Assembly (NCBI RefSeq): GCF_010728725.1 | Contig: NZ_AP022606.1 | Coordinates: 1,488,001 to 1,552,000 of the forward strand | Length of the DNA: 64,000 nt | Reading direction: 5' to 3' | Origin: Mycobacterium branderi | Lineage (GTDB): Bacteria; Actinomycetota; Actinomycetes; Mycobacteriales; Mycobacteriaceae | Part shown: in pieces, positions 22,158 through 30,874 of the stretch | How the letters are laid out: each line of letters begins with the position of its first letter | Position numbering within the stretch: position 1 is the stretch's first letter | Program-made: the position numbers and the translations under genes | The notes under the pieces: generated by a model | Seen by the model: only the letters and a program-made list of their open reading frames with translations | Database searches by the model: none | What the model was told of the DNA's origin: nothing

Positions 22158-23960
22158 CTATCTCGCCATGTTGGCGAATCTCGAAAGATGCAACTGGTGT
22201 GCGACTGTGACAGTCTTTGTCGGCCCATTGCGGTGTTTGGCAATGATCAAGTCCGCCTCACCGCCTCGCGGGTCGTCACGCTCGAAGGCGTCTGGCCGGT
22301 GTAGCAAAATCACCATATCCGAATCTTGTTCTAACGAACCGGATTCGCGTAGATCAGCTAACATCGGCTTCTTGTCGGTACGCTGCTCGGGTCCGCGGTT
22401 CAGCTGGCTGATCGCGATCACCGGAACTTCCAGCTCCTTGGCCAAAAGCTTTAAATGCCGGGAGAATTCGGATACCTCGACCTGCCGCGACTCGAACTTC
22501 TTGCCCGACGTCATCAGCTGCAGGTAGTCCACCACGATCAGTCGCAGATCGGCCTTTTGCCGCAACCGCCGCGCCTTCGCACGGATCTCCATCATGGTCA
22601 GGTTCGGCGAGTCGTCGATATACAGTGGCGCTTCGCTGATTTCGCTCATCCGCCGCGCCAGCCGGGTCCAGTCGTCGTCGCTCATCCGGCCCGAACGCAT
22701 GTCGGACAGCTTGATTTTCGCCTCAGCCGACAACAGCCGCATCACGATCTCGGACTTGCTCATCTCCAGCGAGAAGATGACGCTGGCCATCCGATGCTTG
22801 ATCGAGCAGGACCGCATGAAATCCAGCCCGAGCGTCGAGTTGTGCGTCGGAACCATCCCCCGCCCGGCCAGATACAGCTGCATAGGGTTGTCGACCTGCA
22901 CGCAGCGCACCGGGACGCTGCGCACCCGTCGCACCGCGTCCAGCTGCAACACCGGCGCCATCAGCGTCGCGCCGCCTTCGGCGTATCGCCCGATCGAGCC
23001 GGCGCCGGCGATTGTGTCCAGGCCGCAACGCAATTGGGCCGTGGTGCGGATGCCGTAGCCCGTCGGCCACTGGTGATCGGCGTCGGCGACGATGACCGTG
23101 CCGTCGGAGAACTCGACCTCGTAACAGGGCCGGCCCACCATGGCCTCGGTGGCGGCCACCACGCGCGTCGGCTGCCCGTCGGCGCCGAGCAACGCATCAC
23201 CGACCGCGACATCGCCCATTGTGGTCCAGCCGGTCGGGGTCGGCAGCGGGGTGTTGAGCGCCAGCGCCTTCCCCACACCGGGCCGGGCCGCGATGATGAT
23301 CATCTGCCCGGGATGCAGCCCATTGGTCACCTCGTCGAGTTCGGTGAACCCGGTCGGCACGCCGCGGGCCACCCCACCGTTGGAGGCGATCGCGTCGATC
23401 TCGTCCATCGTGGGCTGCAGCAGATCCTCCAGGGGCACAAAGTCCTCGGAGAGCCGCCGATCGGTCACGTCGTAGATCTCGGCCTGCGCCCGGTCCACCA
23501 CCTCGGCGACGTCGGCGCCCTCCGCGCCCGCATAGCCGTACTGCACCACCCGGGTGCCCGCCTCGACCAGCCGGCGCAACAACGCCTTCTCGGCGACGAT
23601 GCTCGCGTAGTAGCCGGCGTTGGCGGCCGTGGGCACCGTCGAAATCAGATCGTGCAGATACGGCGCCCCGCCGATCCGGCGCAGCAGGCCGCGCCGATCC
23701 AGCTCGGCGGCCACCGTCACCGCGTCGGCCGGCTCGCCGCGCCCGTACAGATCGAGGATGGCGTCGTAGATGTTCTGATGCGCGGGGCGGTAGAAGTCAC
23801 CGGGCCGCAGCCGCTCCAGCACGTCGGCGATGGCGTCCTTGGACAGCAGCATCCCGCCCAGCACCGACTGTTCGGCGGCGAGGTCCTGCGGCGGTTGGCG
23901 GCCGTAGTCCTCGCTGGGGGTGTCCATGCCCGGCTGACCGAGGTCGTCGACGACCGCCAT
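22158..23960 (-). CDS. dnaB: Replicative DNA helicase DnaB with embedded intein
   Basis: The precursor is 600 residues. The spliced helicase would be 457, the usual length. DnaB is the hexameric helicase that opens the fork and binds primase and loader. The N-terminal domain starts PPQDLAAEQSVLGGMLLS (23-40). The RecA-like ATPase has Walker A AARPGVGK at 224-231, continued by ST after the intein, and Walker B RLIVVDYLQLM. The C-terminal GPEQRTDKKPMLADLRESGS is conserved. The intein separates Lys231 from the next Ser, so the precursor cannot bind ATP until it splices. It lies downstream of the rpsF-ssb-rpsR-rplI operon in the same direction. Confidence 0.97.
   Translation of the reverse strand: MAVVDDLGQPGMDTPSEDYGRQPPQDLAAEQSVLGGMLLSKDAIADVLERLRPGDFYRPAHQNIYDAILDLYGRGEPADAVTVAAELDRRGLLRRIGGAPYLHDLISTVPTAANAGYYASIVAEKALLRRLVEAGTRVVQYGYAGAEGADVAEVVDRAQAEIYDVTDRRLSEDFVPLEDLLQPTMDEIDAIASNGGVARGVPTGFTELDEVTNGLHPGQMIIIAARPGVGKALALNTPLPTPTGWTTMGDVAVGDALLGADGQPTRVVAATEAMVGRPCYEVEFSDGTVIVADADHQWPTGYGIRTTAQLRCGLDTIAGAGSIGRYAEGGATLMAPVLQLDAVRRVRSVPVRCVQVDNPMQLYLAGRGMVPTHNSTLGLDFMRSCSIKHRMASVIFSLEMSKSEIVMRLLSAEAKIKLSDMRSGRMSDDDWTRLARRMSEISEAPLYIDDSPNLTMMEIRAKARRLRQKADLRLIVVDYLQLMTSGKKFESRQVEVSEFSRHLKLLAKELEVPVIAISQLNRGPEQRTDKKPMLADLRESGSLEQDSDMVILLHRPDAFERDDPRGGEADLIIAKHRNGPTKTVTVAHQLHLSRFANMAR
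22839..23267 (-). other. Mini-intein in DnaB (class 3 type, 143 residues)
   Basis: The intein covers residues 232-374 of the precursor. It begins with Ala (ALALNTPLPTPTGWTTMGD) rather than Cys or Ser, and ends GMVPTHN before extein Ser. The class 3 residues are present: Trp at intein position 67 (ADADHQWPT), the block F Cys at position 122 (PVRCVQVDNP), and Thr in the terminal PTHN. The penultimate His and C-terminal Asn needed for cyclisation are intact. No LAGLIDADG homing-endonuclease region is present, so the element cannot home. The insertion point (between GVGK and ST) is the one I recall for mycobacterial DnaB inteins. Confidence 0.93.
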
Positions 23961-24411
23961 GAGCTCCCCACCTCCTCCGGCACATCGCTCGAACGTGCAT
24001 TCGAGATCCGGCGATTCGACGTTAAGTCAAGCCACCGACAACGCCTCGCGACGGGTCGACGCTAAAGGTTGCTGGCAAGGCGTCCAAACGGTGCTGTTTA
24101 TGAAGCTGTGCATCGGGTGTGCATATCCGTCGCCCCCTGTGTTGAGGCGGGTGTGGAAAACCTGTGGAGCACTGTCGAGGGTTACTGCATTTCTGCAGAT
24201 AGGCGCACCACAATGGCGTGGAGTTTGTGTGGATGAGAATCTCTTCGGCGTGTCGTGACAGGTTGCCGTTTCGGGCGTGTTGCGTATCGGCCAACCGTGC
24301 CGGGCGTTAACAGACGGTTACGTTCACAGCGCGGGCGGCGCGCCGAAAAGTTCGCCAGCCAACACGACAACCCCGGCGGCGTGGCTGCCACCGGGGTGCG
24401 TGAAGAAAGAT
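23961..24411. other. 451-bp gap between rplI and dnaB
   Basis: No gene is supported here; the H37Rv gene recalled at this position (Rv0057) has no visible counterpart. The gap is AT-richer in the middle and holds three one- or two-mismatch DnaA-box-like 9-mers: TGTGGAAAA (24152), TGTGGAGCA (24163) and TGTGGATGA (24228). A terminator-like hairpin lies beside rplI. The dnaB promoter should be in the left part. Confidence 0.4.
24371..24396 (-). terminator. Hairpin terminator after rplI
   Basis: CCCCGG...CCGGGG arms extended by GGC/GCC form a GC-rich stem of about 10 bp with a small loop. It lies 16-41 bases past the rplI stop on the minus strand. It is followed by TTGTCGTGTT, moderately T-rich. 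This suits an intrinsic terminator of the ribosomal-protein operon. Confidence 0.5.
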
Positions 24412-24870
24412 CTAGCTCTCCGCGGCGACGTCCAGCGCGATCTCGACGTTGACGTCGGGATGCAGGTGCACCGTGACGGGGTGGCTGCCGACGGACTTGA
24501 TGTGCGCCTTGGGCAGCCGCACGATGCGCTTGTCGAGGTTGGGCCCGCCCGCCTTCTTGATGGCGGCGACGACGTCGCCAGCGGTCACCGAGCCGAACAG
24601 CTTGCCCGTGTCGCCCGCCGTCTTGACCGGCAGCGAGACCGAGCCCAGCGCCTCGAGCGCCGCCTTGATCTCGTTGGCGTGGTCCAGATCGCGCACCTGC
24701 TTGGTTTCCCGGGCGCGGCGAATGTCGTCGGCCTGCTTCTGGGCGCCGCGGGACGCGACGATCGCCAGTCCGCGCGGCAGCAGGTAGTTGCGGCCGTATC
24801 CGTCTTTGACCTCGACGGTGTCGCCGACGGAACCGAGGTGGTCGACCTCGGCAGTCAAAATCAGCTTCAT
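24412..24870 (-). CDS. rplI: 50S ribosomal protein L9
   Basis: A 152-residue L9 that binds 23S rRNA at the base of the L1 stalk. The N-terminal domain has [20 protein letters not shown] and [16 protein letters not shown]. The long connecting helix ([15 protein letters not shown] onward) and the C-terminal domain with [18 protein letters not shown] are intact, and the length is normal. Last gene of the rpsF-ssb-rpsR-rplI operon, with a hairpin after its stop. Confidence 0.97.
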   Translation of the reverse strand: MKLILTAEVDHLGSVGDTVEVKDGYGRNYLLPRGLAIVASRGAQKQADDIRRARETKQVRDLDHANEIKAALEALGSVSLPVKTAGDTGKLFGSVTAGDVVAAIKKAGGPNLDKRIVRLPKAHIKSVGSHPVTVHLHPDVNVEIALDVAAES

Positions 24871-24894
24871 CGTTGTGTGCTTTCCGTTCTGGGT

Positions 24895-25149
24895 CTAGCG
24901 CGCCGAGGAGGTGAAGGGCAGCAGCGCCACCTCGCGGGCATTCTTGACGGCTAGGGCGATGTCGCGCTGGTGCTGCACGCAGTTGCCGGTGACCCGGCGC
25001 GCCCGGATCTTGCCGCGCTCACTGATGTAGGTGCGCAGCAGCGCGGTGTCCTTGTAGTCGATCACTTGGTCCTTCTTGGCGCAGAACACGCACTTGCGTG
25101 TCTTGACCGGCTTCTCCGGAGCCGGACGCCGCTTGTTGCTCTTGGCCAT
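24895..25149 (-). CDS. rpsR: 30S ribosomal protein S18 (cysteine-containing form)
   Basis: An 84-residue S18 that sits next to S6 on the small subunit platform. The N-terminus contains [10 protein letters not shown], a CxxC pair, with another Cys in TGNCVQHQ. This matches the zinc-binding form (rpsR1 in M. tuberculosis), as opposed to the cysteine-free paralogue used under zinc limitation. It lies between ssb and rplI with short gaps. Confidence 0.97.
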   Translation of the reverse strand: MAKSNKRRPAPEKPVKTRKCVFCAKKDQVIDYKDTALLRTYISERGKIRARRVTGNCVQHQRDIALAVKNAREVALLPFTSSAR

Positions 25150-25179
25150 GTCTATCTCTTTCGTTCTTTGGTTCAGGTG

Positions 25180-25698
25180 TTAGAAGGGTGGTTCGTCGTC
25201 GCCGCCGCCGAACGAGCCCGAGGCCGGAGCGCTGCCCCACGGGTCGTCGCCGGTGGCGCCCGCGGCCGGTGCCGCCGGCTGCCGCGAACCTCCGCCGCCG
25301 CCTCCGCCGAAACCGCCGCCTCCGCCGCCGCTGCGGCTGGCCTTGTTGACCTTGGCGGTGGCGTAGCGCAGTGAAGGCCCGATCTCGTCGACCTCGACCT
25401 CGACCACCGTGCGCTTCTCGCCCTCGCGGGTTTCGAACGAGCGCTGCTTGAGCCGCCCCTGCACGATCACCCGCGATCCCCGGGTCAGGCTTTCGGCCAC
25501 GTTCTCGGCGGCCTCACGCCAGATGTTGCACCGCAGGAACAGCGCCTCGCCGTCCTTCCATTCCCCGCTTTGGCGGTCGTAGATGCGCGGTGTGGAGGCC
25601 ACGGTGAAGTTCGCCACGGCAGCACCGGACGGGGTGAACCGCAGCTCGGGGTCAGCGGTCAGGTTTCCGACGACGGTGATGGTGGTGTCACCAGCCAT
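25180..25698 (-). CDS. ssb: Single-stranded DNA-binding protein
   Basis: A 172-residue SSB. The OB-fold occupies residues 1 to about 115 ([19 protein letters not shown] at the start, [15 protein letters not shown] at the end). A Gly-rich linker with [14 protein letters not shown] runs across the middle, and the acidic tip GGGDDEPPF docks partner proteins. Length and tail match mycobacterial SSB. It is co-transcribed with rpsF and rpsR and supplies replication and repair. Confidence 0.97.
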   Translation of the reverse strand: MAGDTTITVVGNLTADPELRFTPSGAAVANFTVASTPRIYDRQSGEWKDGEALFLRCNIWREAAENVAESLTRGSRVIVQGRLKQRSFETREGEKRTVVEVEVDEIGPSLRYATAKVNKASRSGGGGGGFGGGGGGGSRQPAAPAAGATGDDPWGSAPASGSFGGGDDEPPF

Positions 25699-25825
25699 TA
25701 GCTCCTCCTGGGATTGGCATTGGGCTGAGCCTACGCAACGGCTCCGACGCGCCGCGGCCGTTCGCCCACAGGCGCCCGCCGACGATGCGGGCCGGACGGC
25801 CCCGGGAGAAGCCGGGCAATCGGCA

Positions 25826-26116
25826 TCAGTGCTTGTCGGTGCGCATCACCTTGGTGCGCAACACGGACTCGTTCAGGGACAGCTGACGGTCGAGCTCGGA
25901 CACCGTCGCCGGCGCGGCCTTGACGTCGATCACCGCGTAGATGCCCTCGGCATGCTTGGCGATTTCGTAGGCCAGTCGGCGCCGACCCCAGATGTCGACC
26001 TTCTCCACTGTTCCGCCGTCCTTGCGGATGACATTGAGAAAGGCCTCCAACGACGGAGCTACGGTGCGCTCGTCGAGGGTGGGGTCAAGGATGACCATGA
26101 TTTCGTATGGACGCAT
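25826..26116 (-). CDS. rpsF: 30S ribosomal protein S6
   Basis: A 96-residue S6, which pairs with S18. The start [17 protein letters not shown] and the segment [16 protein letters not shown] are diagnostic. ATG 26116 is preceded by GATGAGGT. A longer frame to 26407 lacks any similarity and overlaps the neighbouring membrane protein gene. First gene of the rpsF-ssb-rpsR-rplI operon; 127 bases separate it from ssb. Confidence 0.97.
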   Translation of the reverse strand: MRPYEIMVILDPTLDERTVAPSLEAFLNVIRKDGGTVEKVDIWGRRRLAYEIAKHAEGIYAVIDVKAAPATVSELDRQLSLNESVLRTKVMRTDKH

Positions 26117-26201
26117 GGGAACCTCATCACCTCCTATGGTCGTGTGCGGCCACGGTCTTCTCCGTGGCAGGAGGGTCGCCTGCGTCGGCAACCGGATCAG
26201 G

Positions 26202-27830
26202 TTACCGGACGACGGTTGAGCTTGCGAAATCGCGCTCCGGCGATGGAGCTGGAGCCCGCAGCGCTGCCGGGCGTAGCCAATCCGGCAGCCAACCGGGCGG
26301 CGCGTCGGCGGCATCGTCGAACTCCCCGCCGGTCGGGTCGTCAACCCGGCCGGCCCAACGGACCAGATCCTCGCCGGGACGATAGATCTCTCGTACCACC
26401 AGCACACACAACCCCACCACCGCCAGGTCGCGCAGCAGCACCGCCGCGGTGAACCACTGCTCGGGCAGGCCGCGGTTGGGCGTGCTGTAGAGGTAGTACA
26501 TCCGCGGCACCCACACCAGCGCGTCGAGCGTCATCCACGCCAACAGGACCCGCCGATGCGGCAACGCCAACACCGCCAGCGGCACCAGCCACAGCGAGAA
26601 CTGCGGGCTCCACACCTTGTTGGTCAACAGGAACGCCGCCACCACCAGTAAGGCCAGTTGCGCCACCCGCGGCCGCTGCGGAGCGGTCAGCGCGATGTAA
26701 CCGATTGCGGCGCAACAGGATACGAACAACACCGCAACGACGGTGTTGAGCACCGTCGGCGGCTGCCAAAAGCCCAGCGAAGGGTCGAAACCCCGCCAGC
26801 CGGTGAACGACTTGACGACGTTGTACAGCGAATCCATGTCGTCGCCGCGGCGGGTGTTGAGCCGGAAGAACTCCGACCAGCCGCGCGGAAACAGCACCAT
26901 CACCGGCAGATTGACCAACAGCCACGTCACGGCCGTCGCCGCCGCGGTGCGGGCCAGTTCACGCAGGCGGCCGGTCCGGATTCCCAGCACCAGCAGCGGG
27001 CCCAGTAGCAACACCGGATACAGCTTGGCGGCGACCCCCAAGCCGATCAGCACACCGGCCAGCACCGGCCGTCGGCGCGCCCAAGCCAGCAGCCCACCCG
27101 TCGCCAAAGCCGTTGCCAGCGCGTCGAAATTCGTGAACGCCTGAAAGATCAGCAGCGGGGACGCGGCCACCAGCGCGGCATCCCACACCCGTCGGCCCGC
27201 CAAATTCGCGGTGGCCCAGACGGTCGCCAGCCAGGCCAACGCCAAACCGATTGCGGCGACGTCGAAGAACACCACCACCTCGGCGATCACCGGCAGTGCG
27301 ATCAGCTTGCTCAACGCGGTGTAGGTCTTGGCCAGCGCCATTGACACGTACTGGTAGACCCCGGTCAACACCGGATACTCCATGTAGCGCACCGCGGGCT
27401 GGCCGTCGTAGCGGATCTGCGGTTTTCCGCTGGCGTCCGTTTCGACCCAGCTGGACTTGTACGGAAACTTGCCCTGGCTCAACAACTCTGCGCCGTAGAG
27501 CGGCACCGTGTCCGAGTAGCACAGCTCGTAATAGGCGCGCTGGTTGCCCCAGTTGGCCACCCGCTGATCGGCCGGCCCCGTCCCGGTGGTCACCAGGCAG
27601 GGCGCTTTCGTCGACCAGCCCAGCGCCAGGAACACCAGAGCGATCGCGAACATCACCCGCAGCGGCGTGAGGAACCTGGCCCGGCCGATCAGCGCGTGCC
27701 GGCCGACTGGACCGCCGATGACGCTCGACATCGCCGAGCCCAAAAAGTCTGTGCGGCTGGGGCAATCGCGATCGTCGGCGGAGCGCCGGTCGGCAGCCAA
27801 CTGCCGTGGCGAGACGGTGTCGCCCGTCAC
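26202..27830 (-). CDS. GT87-like polytopic membrane glycosyltransferase
   Basis: A 542-residue membrane protein with about ten hydrophobic segments. Among them are [14 protein letters not shown] near the N-terminus and [20 protein letters not shown], followed by [10 protein letters not shown] and [16 protein letters not shown]. It resembles the GT87 polyprenol-dependent mannosyltransferase family and the M. tuberculosis protein Rv0051. It would add a sugar on the outer face of the membrane, perhaps to lipoglycans, but the acceptor is unknown. The GTG start overlaps the ponA1 stop by 4 bases (GTGA), so it is translationally coupled to ponA1. Confidence 0.8.
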   Translation of the reverse strand: MTGDTVSPRQLAADRRSADDRDCPSRTDFLGSAMSSVIGGPVGRHALIGRARFLTPLRVMFAIALVFLALGWSTKAPCLVTTGTGPADQRVANWGNQRAYYELCYSDTVPLYGAELLSQGKFPYKSSWVETDASGKPQIRYDGQPAVRYMEYPVLTGVYQYVSMALAKTYTALSKLIALPVIAEVVVFFDVAAIGLALAWLATVWATANLAGRRVWDAALVAASPLLIFQAFTNFDALATALATGGLLAWARRRPVLAGVLIGLGVAAKLYPVLLLGPLLVLGIRTGRLRELARTAAATAVTWLLVNLPVMVLFPRGWSEFFRLNTRRGDDMDSLYNVVKSFTGWRGFDPSLGFWQPPTVLNTVVAVLFVSCCAAIGYIALTAPQRPRVAQLALLVVAAFLLTNKVWSPQFSLWLVPLAVLALPHRRVLLAWMTLDALVWVPRMYYLYSTPNRGLPEQWFTAAVLLRDLAVVGLCVLVVREIYRPGEDLVRWAGRVDDPTGGEFDDAADAPPGWLPDWLRPAALRAPAPSPERDFASSTVVR

Positions 27831-30388
27831 GGCGGCGGTGGCGCTGCGGGAGTCTCGGGTGCGCCCGGCGGCGACGGCGGCGGCCCCGGGCCGACGGGCA
27901 CGGTGGTCGGCGGCCCGACCGGGATCGTAATGCCCGGCGCCACTTCAATTGTGGGCTGGATGACCGTCACCTGCGGCGGCGGTGGTGGCGGCGGCGGCGC
28001 GGCCGGCACACCGGCGTATCCGCCGATCTCGGTGGGCTTCGGGAACGATTCGTTGTTGGTGCCTTTCAGCGCGCCGTCCATGGTCGCCTTCCAGATGTCG
28101 GACGGCAGGCCCGAGCCGTACACCGGGCCACCCCACTTGTTCACCAGCGGCTGGTCACCCTGCACAGTGCCGACCCACACCGCCGTCGACAGCGACGGCG
28201 TGTACCCGACCATCCAGGCGTCCTTGTTGGCGTCCGTATCGCCGAGCTGCGTGGTACCGGTCTTGGCTGCCGACGGCCGTCCGCCGGCCAGGTTGTGGCC
28301 GCGGGAGTAGCCGGCGATCGGCTGCATCGCCGAGGTGACGTTGTCGGCGACGGCCTTGTCGATGCGCTGCTCACCGGAGTTGTCCTGGGTGGCCGCGTCG
28401 AAGAGCACCCGGCCCTCGGAGTTGACCACCTTCTCCACGAAATGCGGCTGGTGGTAGACACCCGAGGCGGCCAGCGTGGCATACGCCGAAGCCATGTCGA
28501 TCACGCGAGTCTGATACTGCCCCAACACGATTCCGTTGTTGGGCGGCCCGCCCTGGCCATCCTCCGACAAAGTGTGCGACACGCCGGGGAAGCTGGTGGC
28601 GATGCCGGCCTGGTGGGCGGCCTGGGCGACGTCCTCGGGGCCGTTTTTCAGTTTCAGCATCAGCCGGTAGTAGGAGGTGTTCAGCGAACGCTTGAGTGCC
28701 TCGGCGATGTTGCAGGTTCCGCAGCTTTCGCCCTCGACATTGCTGATCTTGATGCCGTTGACGGTCAGCGGGGAACTGTCCACCTGATAGCCCAGCCCGA
28801 TGCCTTGCTCGAGCGCGGCCACCAACGCGAACACCTTGAACGACGACCCGGTCTGCAGCCCGGCCTGCGCGAAGTCGAAGCCGTTGGCGTCCGCCCCGCC
28901 GTAGTAGGCCTTGACCGCGCCGGTGTGCGGGTCGATCGAGACCACCGCGGCCCGCATGTCGGGATCCTGTCCATCCATATACGTCGACACGGCCTTCTCG
29001 GCGGCCCGCTGGGCCTGCATATCGATCGTGGTGGTGACCTGCAGGCCCTGCGTGTTCAGCGTCTGCTCGTCGATGTTGAACAGGTCGAGCAGTTCCTTGG
29101 TCACCTGCCGCTCGATCAGCCCGTTGGGCCCGGTGGTCTGGTTCTGCGCCCGGGCGGCGTCCGGCGGCAGCGTCGGCGGAAACTGCTGCGCCGCACGGTC
29201 CTTCGGTGCCAGCGCCCCGGTCTCGACCATGCCGTCGAGCACCCAGTTCCAGCGTTCCTTGGCACCGTCGAGGTCGACGGCGGGATCCAGCGTCGACGGC
29301 CGCTGGATCAGCGCGGCCAGCAGCGCGCCCTCGGCGACGGTGAGCTGCTCGACGGGTTTGTCGAAGTACGCCTTGGCCGCCGCGGAAATCCCGTAGGCGC
29401 CGCGACCGAAATAGATGATGTTCAAATACGCCTGCAGCACATCGTCTTTGGACCACTGGCCCGACATCTTGGTGGCGACGACGAGTTCTTTGGCCTTGCG
29501 GATCAGGCCACCCACCCCGGCGCGCTGCGCGCCCACCAGCGCGTTTTTGACGTATTGCTGGGTGATGGTGGACCCGCCCTGCGTGTCGCCGCCGAAGATG
29601 TTGTTCTTCACCGCCCGCGCGAAACCGGTCAGCGAGAACCCCGGATTCGAATAGAAGTTGCGGTCCTCGGCGGCCAGCACGGCCCGGCGCACATGCACCG
29701 GCACCTGGTTGATGTTCACGTCGACCCGGTTGCCTTCGGGCGGAACAATTTTCGCCAGCTCGGTGCCGTCGCTGGCCAGGATCGTCGACACCTGGTTGGT
29801 GCGGATGTCGCCCGGCTTGGGCACGTCGACAATGAAGTAGGCCATCGCGAACGTGACGATCGGCAACAGCAGCAGCACCACCGCGGCCACGTAGAGCCCG
29901 CGGCGCACCCACAACCAGTTGATCCGCCGCAGCCAGCTCCAGTCCAGTTGGCGCAGCCAATCCCAGTTCGGTTGGCCGGGCTTGCGCGGCGGCGGACCGG
30001 GCGGGCCCCCGCCCGGCGGCCGACCGCCCAGCCCCAGTTCGCGGTCCCGACGCCGGGGCGGTGGCGTGGCATCGAGCGCGGCCTTGACCTGCTCGACCGG
30101 GTCGCGGCTGGGACGTCGCGGCGGTGGTGGTGGCGGCGGCGTGCCGTCCAGCGCGGCCTTGACCGCTTCGATCGGGTCGCGCAGCCGTTGCGATTGCTCG
30201 TCGACGACCGGCGGCAGGATCGTCGTCAGCCGGTCGTCGGGCGGCACCGGACGCCGATGCCGGGGCGGCGGGCCGGATGCCCGGCGAGTGCCGTTGTCGC
30301 TTTCTGACGGGCGTGTGCTGTCGCCGTCGGCCCGTGACCCGCCTGGGACGTCACTGGCCGACCGGTCTTGTCGCCCTTCGTTATTCAC
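27827..30388 (-). CDS. ponA1: Bifunctional penicillin-binding protein PonA1 (class A)
   Basis: An 853-residue bifunctional peptidoglycan synthase. A Pro- and Arg-rich cytoplasmic region has two near-repeats (DPIEAVKAALDGTPP and DPVEQVKAALDATPP). One membrane span follows (near nucleotide 29860), then the transglycosylase domain with AAEDRNFYSNPG and GGSTITQQYVKNAL. The transpeptidase domain has the active-site serine in TGSSFKVFALV, then SLNTSYYRL and KTGTTQ. The tail is Pro-rich. The start is GTG 30388, overlapping the previous gene's end; a longer frame to 30607 is antisense-like. It elongates and cross-links peptidoglycan at the growing pole. Confidence 0.96.
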   Translation of the reverse strand: MNNEGRQDRSASDVPGGSRADGDSTRPSESDNGTRRASGPPPRHRRPVPPDDRLTTILPPVVDEQSQRLRDPIEAVKAALDGTPPPPPPPRRPSRDPVEQVKAALDATPPPRRRDRELGLGGRPPGGGPPGPPPRKPGQPNWDWLRQLDWSWLRRINWLWVRRGLYVAAVVLLLLPIVTFAMAYFIVDVPKPGDIRTNQVSTILASDGTELAKIVPPEGNRVDVNINQVPVHVRRAVLAAEDRNFYSNPGFSLTGFARAVKNNIFGGDTQGGSTITQQYVKNALVGAQRAGVGGLIRKAKELVVATKMSGQWSKDDVLQAYLNIIYFGRGAYGISAAAKAYFDKPVEQLTVAEGALLAALIQRPSTLDPAVDLDGAKERWNWVLDGMVETGALAPKDRAAQQFPPTLPPDAARAQNQTTGPNGLIERQVTKELLDLFNIDEQTLNTQGLQVTTTIDMQAQRAAEKAVSTYMDGQDPDMRAAVVSIDPHTGAVKAYYGGADANGFDFAQAGLQTGSSFKVFALVAALEQGIGLGYQVDSSPLTVNGIKISNVEGESCGTCNIAEALKRSLNTSYYRLMLKLKNGPEDVAQAAHQAGIATSFPGVSHTLSEDGQGGPPNNGIVLGQYQTRVIDMASAYATLAASGVYHQPHFVEKVVNSEGRVLFDAATQDNSGEQRIDKAVADNVTSAMQPIAGYSRGHNLAGGRPSAAKTGTTQLGDTDANKDAWMVGYTPSLSTAVWVGTVQGDQPLVNKWGGPVYGSGLPSDIWKATMDGALKGTNNESFPKPTEIGGYAGVPAAPPPPPPPPQVTVIQPTIEVAPGITIPVGPPTTVPVGPGPPPSPPGAPETPAAPPPP

Positions 30389-30824
30389 TGGCCGTGCGAG
30401 CGCCGTTGCGCGCCGTCCGCGTGCTGCGCGCCCCCTTGGACGGACGGGCCGGACGGGCCGGTCGCGGCGCGCCGAGCACATACGACTTGACCAGGTGATT
30501 CCAGCTGCAAGTCCGGCATACCTCCACCACGTGGACCGAGAACTCCTCGAAACGCGACGCCAGCATGACCAGCTCTTCGGCCGTGCGCGCCGATCCCGAT
30601 ACCGCACCCAAGTGGTCGCCGAACACCCACGACACCAGCGTGAGCTGCTCCTTGCGGCAGATCGGGCACATCACCGGGCTGGGCTTGCCGTGGAATTTCG
30701 CGGCACGCAGCAGGTAGGGGTTGGCGTCGCACACTTCGGACACCCCTGTCCTGCCCGAGTACACCTCGGCCAGCAGTGAGCGACGCCGAAGCGCGTAGTC
30801 CACCACCTGTCGCTGCAGTCGCAC
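30381..30824 (-). CDS. DUF5318-like zinc-ribbon protein
   Basis: A 147-residue cytoplasmic protein, conserved in mycobacteria next to ponA1 (Rv0049 in H37Rv). Two Cys pairs, VMCPICRKE and VEVCRTCSWNH, suggest a zinc ribbon. The rest includes LLAEVYSGRTGVSEVCDANP and a basic tail. The start is GTG 30824 (VRLQRQVVDYALRRR); upstream residues to 31148 are not conserved and overlap the next gene's end. The overlap with ponA1 implies co-expression. No function is known to me. Confidence 0.85.
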   Translation of the reverse strand: MRLQRQVVDYALRRRSLLAEVYSGRTGVSEVCDANPYLLRAAKFHGKPSPVMCPICRKEQLTLVSWVFGDHLGAVSGSARTAEELVMLASRFEEFSVHVVEVCRTCSWNHLVKSYVLGAPRPARPARPSKGARSTRTARNGARTASE

Positions 30825-30874
30825 GTTGACCAGAGTACGTGCGGATCGCCGTTGCCGAGTGCTTGCCCGGCGGG

